Source: Mycolicibacterium tusciae JS617
GTDB lineage: Bacteria; Actinomycetota; Actinomycetes; Mycobacteriales; Mycobacteriaceae
Length of the DNA: 64,000 nucleotides
Assembly (NCBI RefSeq): GCF_000243415.2
Contig: NZ_KI912270.1
Span: forward strand, 1,426,001 to 1,490,000
Reading direction: 5' to 3'
Below the pieces are notes generated by a model. It made no database searches and was not told the DNA's origin. It worked only from the letters and a program-made list of their open reading frames with translations. The translations under genes were made by a program, and so were the position numbers. This document shows, piece after piece, positions 62,538 to 64,000 of the stretch. The first letter of the stretch is position 1; each line of letters opens with the position of its first letter.

Positions 62538-63038
62538 ATGCACGCATGTGAGCGGGTTGACCTGAACTTCATCAACAGCGCGCCGTTTCGGTTCGTCAGC
62601 ACCGTCGATCTGAAGATCACTCCCGAGCAACTGTTCGAGGTACTGGCCGACGCCGAGTCGTGGCCGCATTGGGCGACCGCAATCACCAAGGTGACATGGA
62701 CCAGTCCCGAACCGCGCGGCATCGGTACGACACGCACGGTAAACATGCGCGGTGGCATCGCCGGCGACGAGGAGTTCCTGGCTTGGGAGCCCTTCACCCA
62801 CATGGCTTTTCGGTTCAATGAAGCGTCCAGCAACGCCATCTCGGCGTTCGCGGAGGACTACCGCGTTGTTCCGACGGCCGACGGCTGCCACCTGACGTGG
62901 GTGATGGCGATGAAGCCGAAGGGCGTTTCGGGTCGCGTCGGGATGACGCTGGGCAAGCCAATGATGGGACGCACGTTCCAGAAGTTCCTCTACAACCTTC
63001 GCGACTACTCGGACAAGCGTTTTGCCGTCACGGGCTGA
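62538..63038 (+). CDS. SRPBCC (START-like) family protein
   Basis: Encodes 166 residues; starts at 62529 or 62532 are also in frame. The fold is shown by FVSTVDLKITPEQLFEVLAD, SWPHWATAITKVTWTSPEPR and GCHLTWVMAMKPKGVSGRVG, with the C-terminal helix MGRTFQKFLYNLRDYSDKRF. It is likely a lipid or polyketide binding or modifying protein. It converges on the carboxylesterase. Confidence 0.88.
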   Translation: MHACERVDLNFINSAPFRFVSTVDLKITPEQLFEVLADAESWPHWATAITKVTWTSPEPRGIGTTRTVNMRGGIAGDEEFLAWEPFTHMAFRFNEASSNAISAFAEDYRVVPTADGCHLTWVMAMKPKGVSGRVGMTLGKPMMGRTFQKFLYNLRDYSDKRFAVTG

Positions 63039-63045
63039 AGTGCGG

Positions 63046-64000
63046 CTAGGACACCGCAGCCCAGGCCTTTCGGCGCTCGGCGTCGGGGTCCTCGGTCACG
63101 ATGTCGCGCGCGGTCATGATGATGCGGGTAACGCGGCGGTCGGTGTCGTATACCGGCCAGTCGTGGCCGTTGGACCATCGGATCTCGCCGGTGTCCCACC
63201 CCTTGGCCGCGAAGTCCAGCCAGGCCTGCTGCATCCGCCTGCCGACCGGCGGCTGTAGCCGACGCCCCAGCGGATGGAGCTTGCGCCCGATGAACGACGC
63301 GTAGCTGTGCTGGATGTGCACGATCTCGCTGCCGTGGGTGGCGCCCAGTCCCAGCACCCGCAGGCTCCAGCCGACATGGTCGAACCGGTACATATGCGTC
63401 GGCGCGACTGCACTGTATGCGTCGGCGAACGCCCATGCCGGGCCGCCGAACATGACATCGGAACCGAACGCGATGAGCGCGCGCCGCCTCGGATAGTCCG
63501 GATATGCGGCCAGCACCTCGCCCTTGGCATCCGGTGCGACGCGATCGAGATAGGCGCCGACGGACGCGATGGTGGTCGGCAGCATCGGCGGCTTCGTCCA
63601 CGCGAACATCGACGCCTCATGGCTGTTGGTTCCGATGATCAGCGGCATCCGCTCAATTGCGCCGTCGCGGGCGGCATCCACCGGATGCTGCGGCAGCAGA
63701 TCGACGCCGTAGGTCAATCCATAGGCGAGGTGCGGCGTGCTCGAAGCACTCTTGAGCTGAAGCATGCCGGCGGCCCGGCGCAGCTGCCGCTGCGGCAGCT
63801 GCTTGACCTCGCCGACGTCAACGCCTAAGCGCTTGACGAATTCGTGCGCCTGCCTGGCCCGCGTCTCGCGGTCGCCGATCAGCGGCAACGCCGGGCTCTG
63901 TGCGATCGCCCGGCTGAACAGTCCCTTGGCCGCGGGGCTCGCCAGTAGTGCCAGCACTGAGGTGGCGCCCGCCGACTCGCCGAAGACGGTCACCCGGTCG
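63046..64000 (-). CDS. Type-B carboxylesterase/lipase, N-terminus outside the window
   Basis: About 318 residues are visible; the frame is open to the window edge, so roughly the first third is missing. The first visible residues are DRVTVFGESAGATSVLALLA, the classic nucleophile elbow with the Ser in GESAG. The acid and His sites lie in LIIGTNSHEASMF and LGATHGSEIVHI. It hydrolyses carboxylic esters; substrate unknown. Confidence 0.93.
   Translation of the reverse strand, partial: DRVTVFGESAGATSVLALLASPAAKGLFSRAIAQSPALPLIGDRETRARQAHEFVKRLGVDVGEVKQLPQRQLRRAAGMLQLKSASSTPHLAYGLTYGVDLLPQHPVDAARDGAIERMPLIIGTNSHEASMFAWTKPPMLPTTIASVGAYLDRVAPDAKGEVLAAYPDYPRRRALIAFGSDVMFGGPAWAFADAYSAVAPTHMYRFDHVGWSLRVLGLGATHGSEIVHIQHSYASFIGRKLHPLGRRLQPPVGRRMQQAWLDFAAKGWDTGEIRWSNGHDWPVYDTDRRVTRIIMTARDIVTEDPDAERRKAWAAVS

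Overview
The window is about 64 kb of high-GC actinobacterial chromosome and reads as a fast-growing Mycobacterium (Mycolicibacterium type). The reasons are mIHF, mycobacterial PyrR, the nusB-efp-pepQ-aro block, the alaS-ruvX-mltG-aroE block, a deazaflavin-dependent nitroreductase and many start codons that look leaderless. From memory, gene order follows M. tuberculosis Rv1379-Rv1395 and Rv2532c-Rv2573, with the two blocks joined here. No rRNA, tRNA, CRISPR or prophage was seen.

Layout. 1-5.2 kb: end of a SnoaL-like gene, an AraC regulator, and a long reading frame joining a cytochrome P450 (CYP132-like) to a Baeyer-Villiger-type flavin monooxygenase. A DUF559/AbiEi-like gene follows, bracketed by two direct copies of a palindromic element. 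5.2-9.2 kb (minus): mihF-gmk-rpoZ-coaBC-metK. 9.2-10.8 kb: a gene-poor stretch and a DUF2330 exported protein. 10.8-19.4 kb (minus): the pyrimidine operon pyrR-pyrB-pyrC-(PH-like)-carA-carB-pyrF, nearly every junction overlapping by 4 bases. 19.5-22 kb: a serine hydrolase and a flavin monooxygenase. 22-29.7 kb: pepQ-efp-nusB-(unknown) and aroC-aroK-aroB-aroQ (minus), with two membrane proteins between them. 29.7-31.3 kb: a SnoaL-DUF3237-TetR operon with a palindromic operator. 31.3-37.5 kb (minus): prepilin peptidase, aroE, mltG, ruvX, alaS, yjbQ. 37.6-44.9 kb: small stress and regulatory genes (GlsB, ArsR-SRPBCC-VOC), a stand-alone degenerate cyclase domain, rarA, DUF3097, an unknown two-domain protein and an SDR-NTF2-SDR operon.

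44.9-54.4 kb (minus) is the most unusual block: transglutaminase/DUF2126, circularly permuted ATP-grasp/alpha-E, a second transglutaminase and a zinc metallopeptidase. This is a predicted but poorly understood peptide-ligase/peptidase system. An IS256-family element (1456 bp, 9-bp target duplication) has inserted at the end of the first gene. It replaces the last 23 codons and separates that gene from the TGATG-coupled start of the second. 54.4-64 kb: DUF389, YjbR, HxlR and a divergent thiolase with an operator between them, a Ddn-like protein, a frameshifted SDR, DUF4436, aspS, a ketopantoate reductase-like protein, SRPBCC and the C-terminal part of a type-B carboxylesterase.

The strongest candidates for something undescribed are the P450-BVMO fusion, the palindrome-bracketed nuclease-like gene, the IS-interrupted ATP-grasp/transglutaminase operon, and the tandem dyad repeat upstream of rarA. 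All database-dependent statements are from memory; no searches were run.
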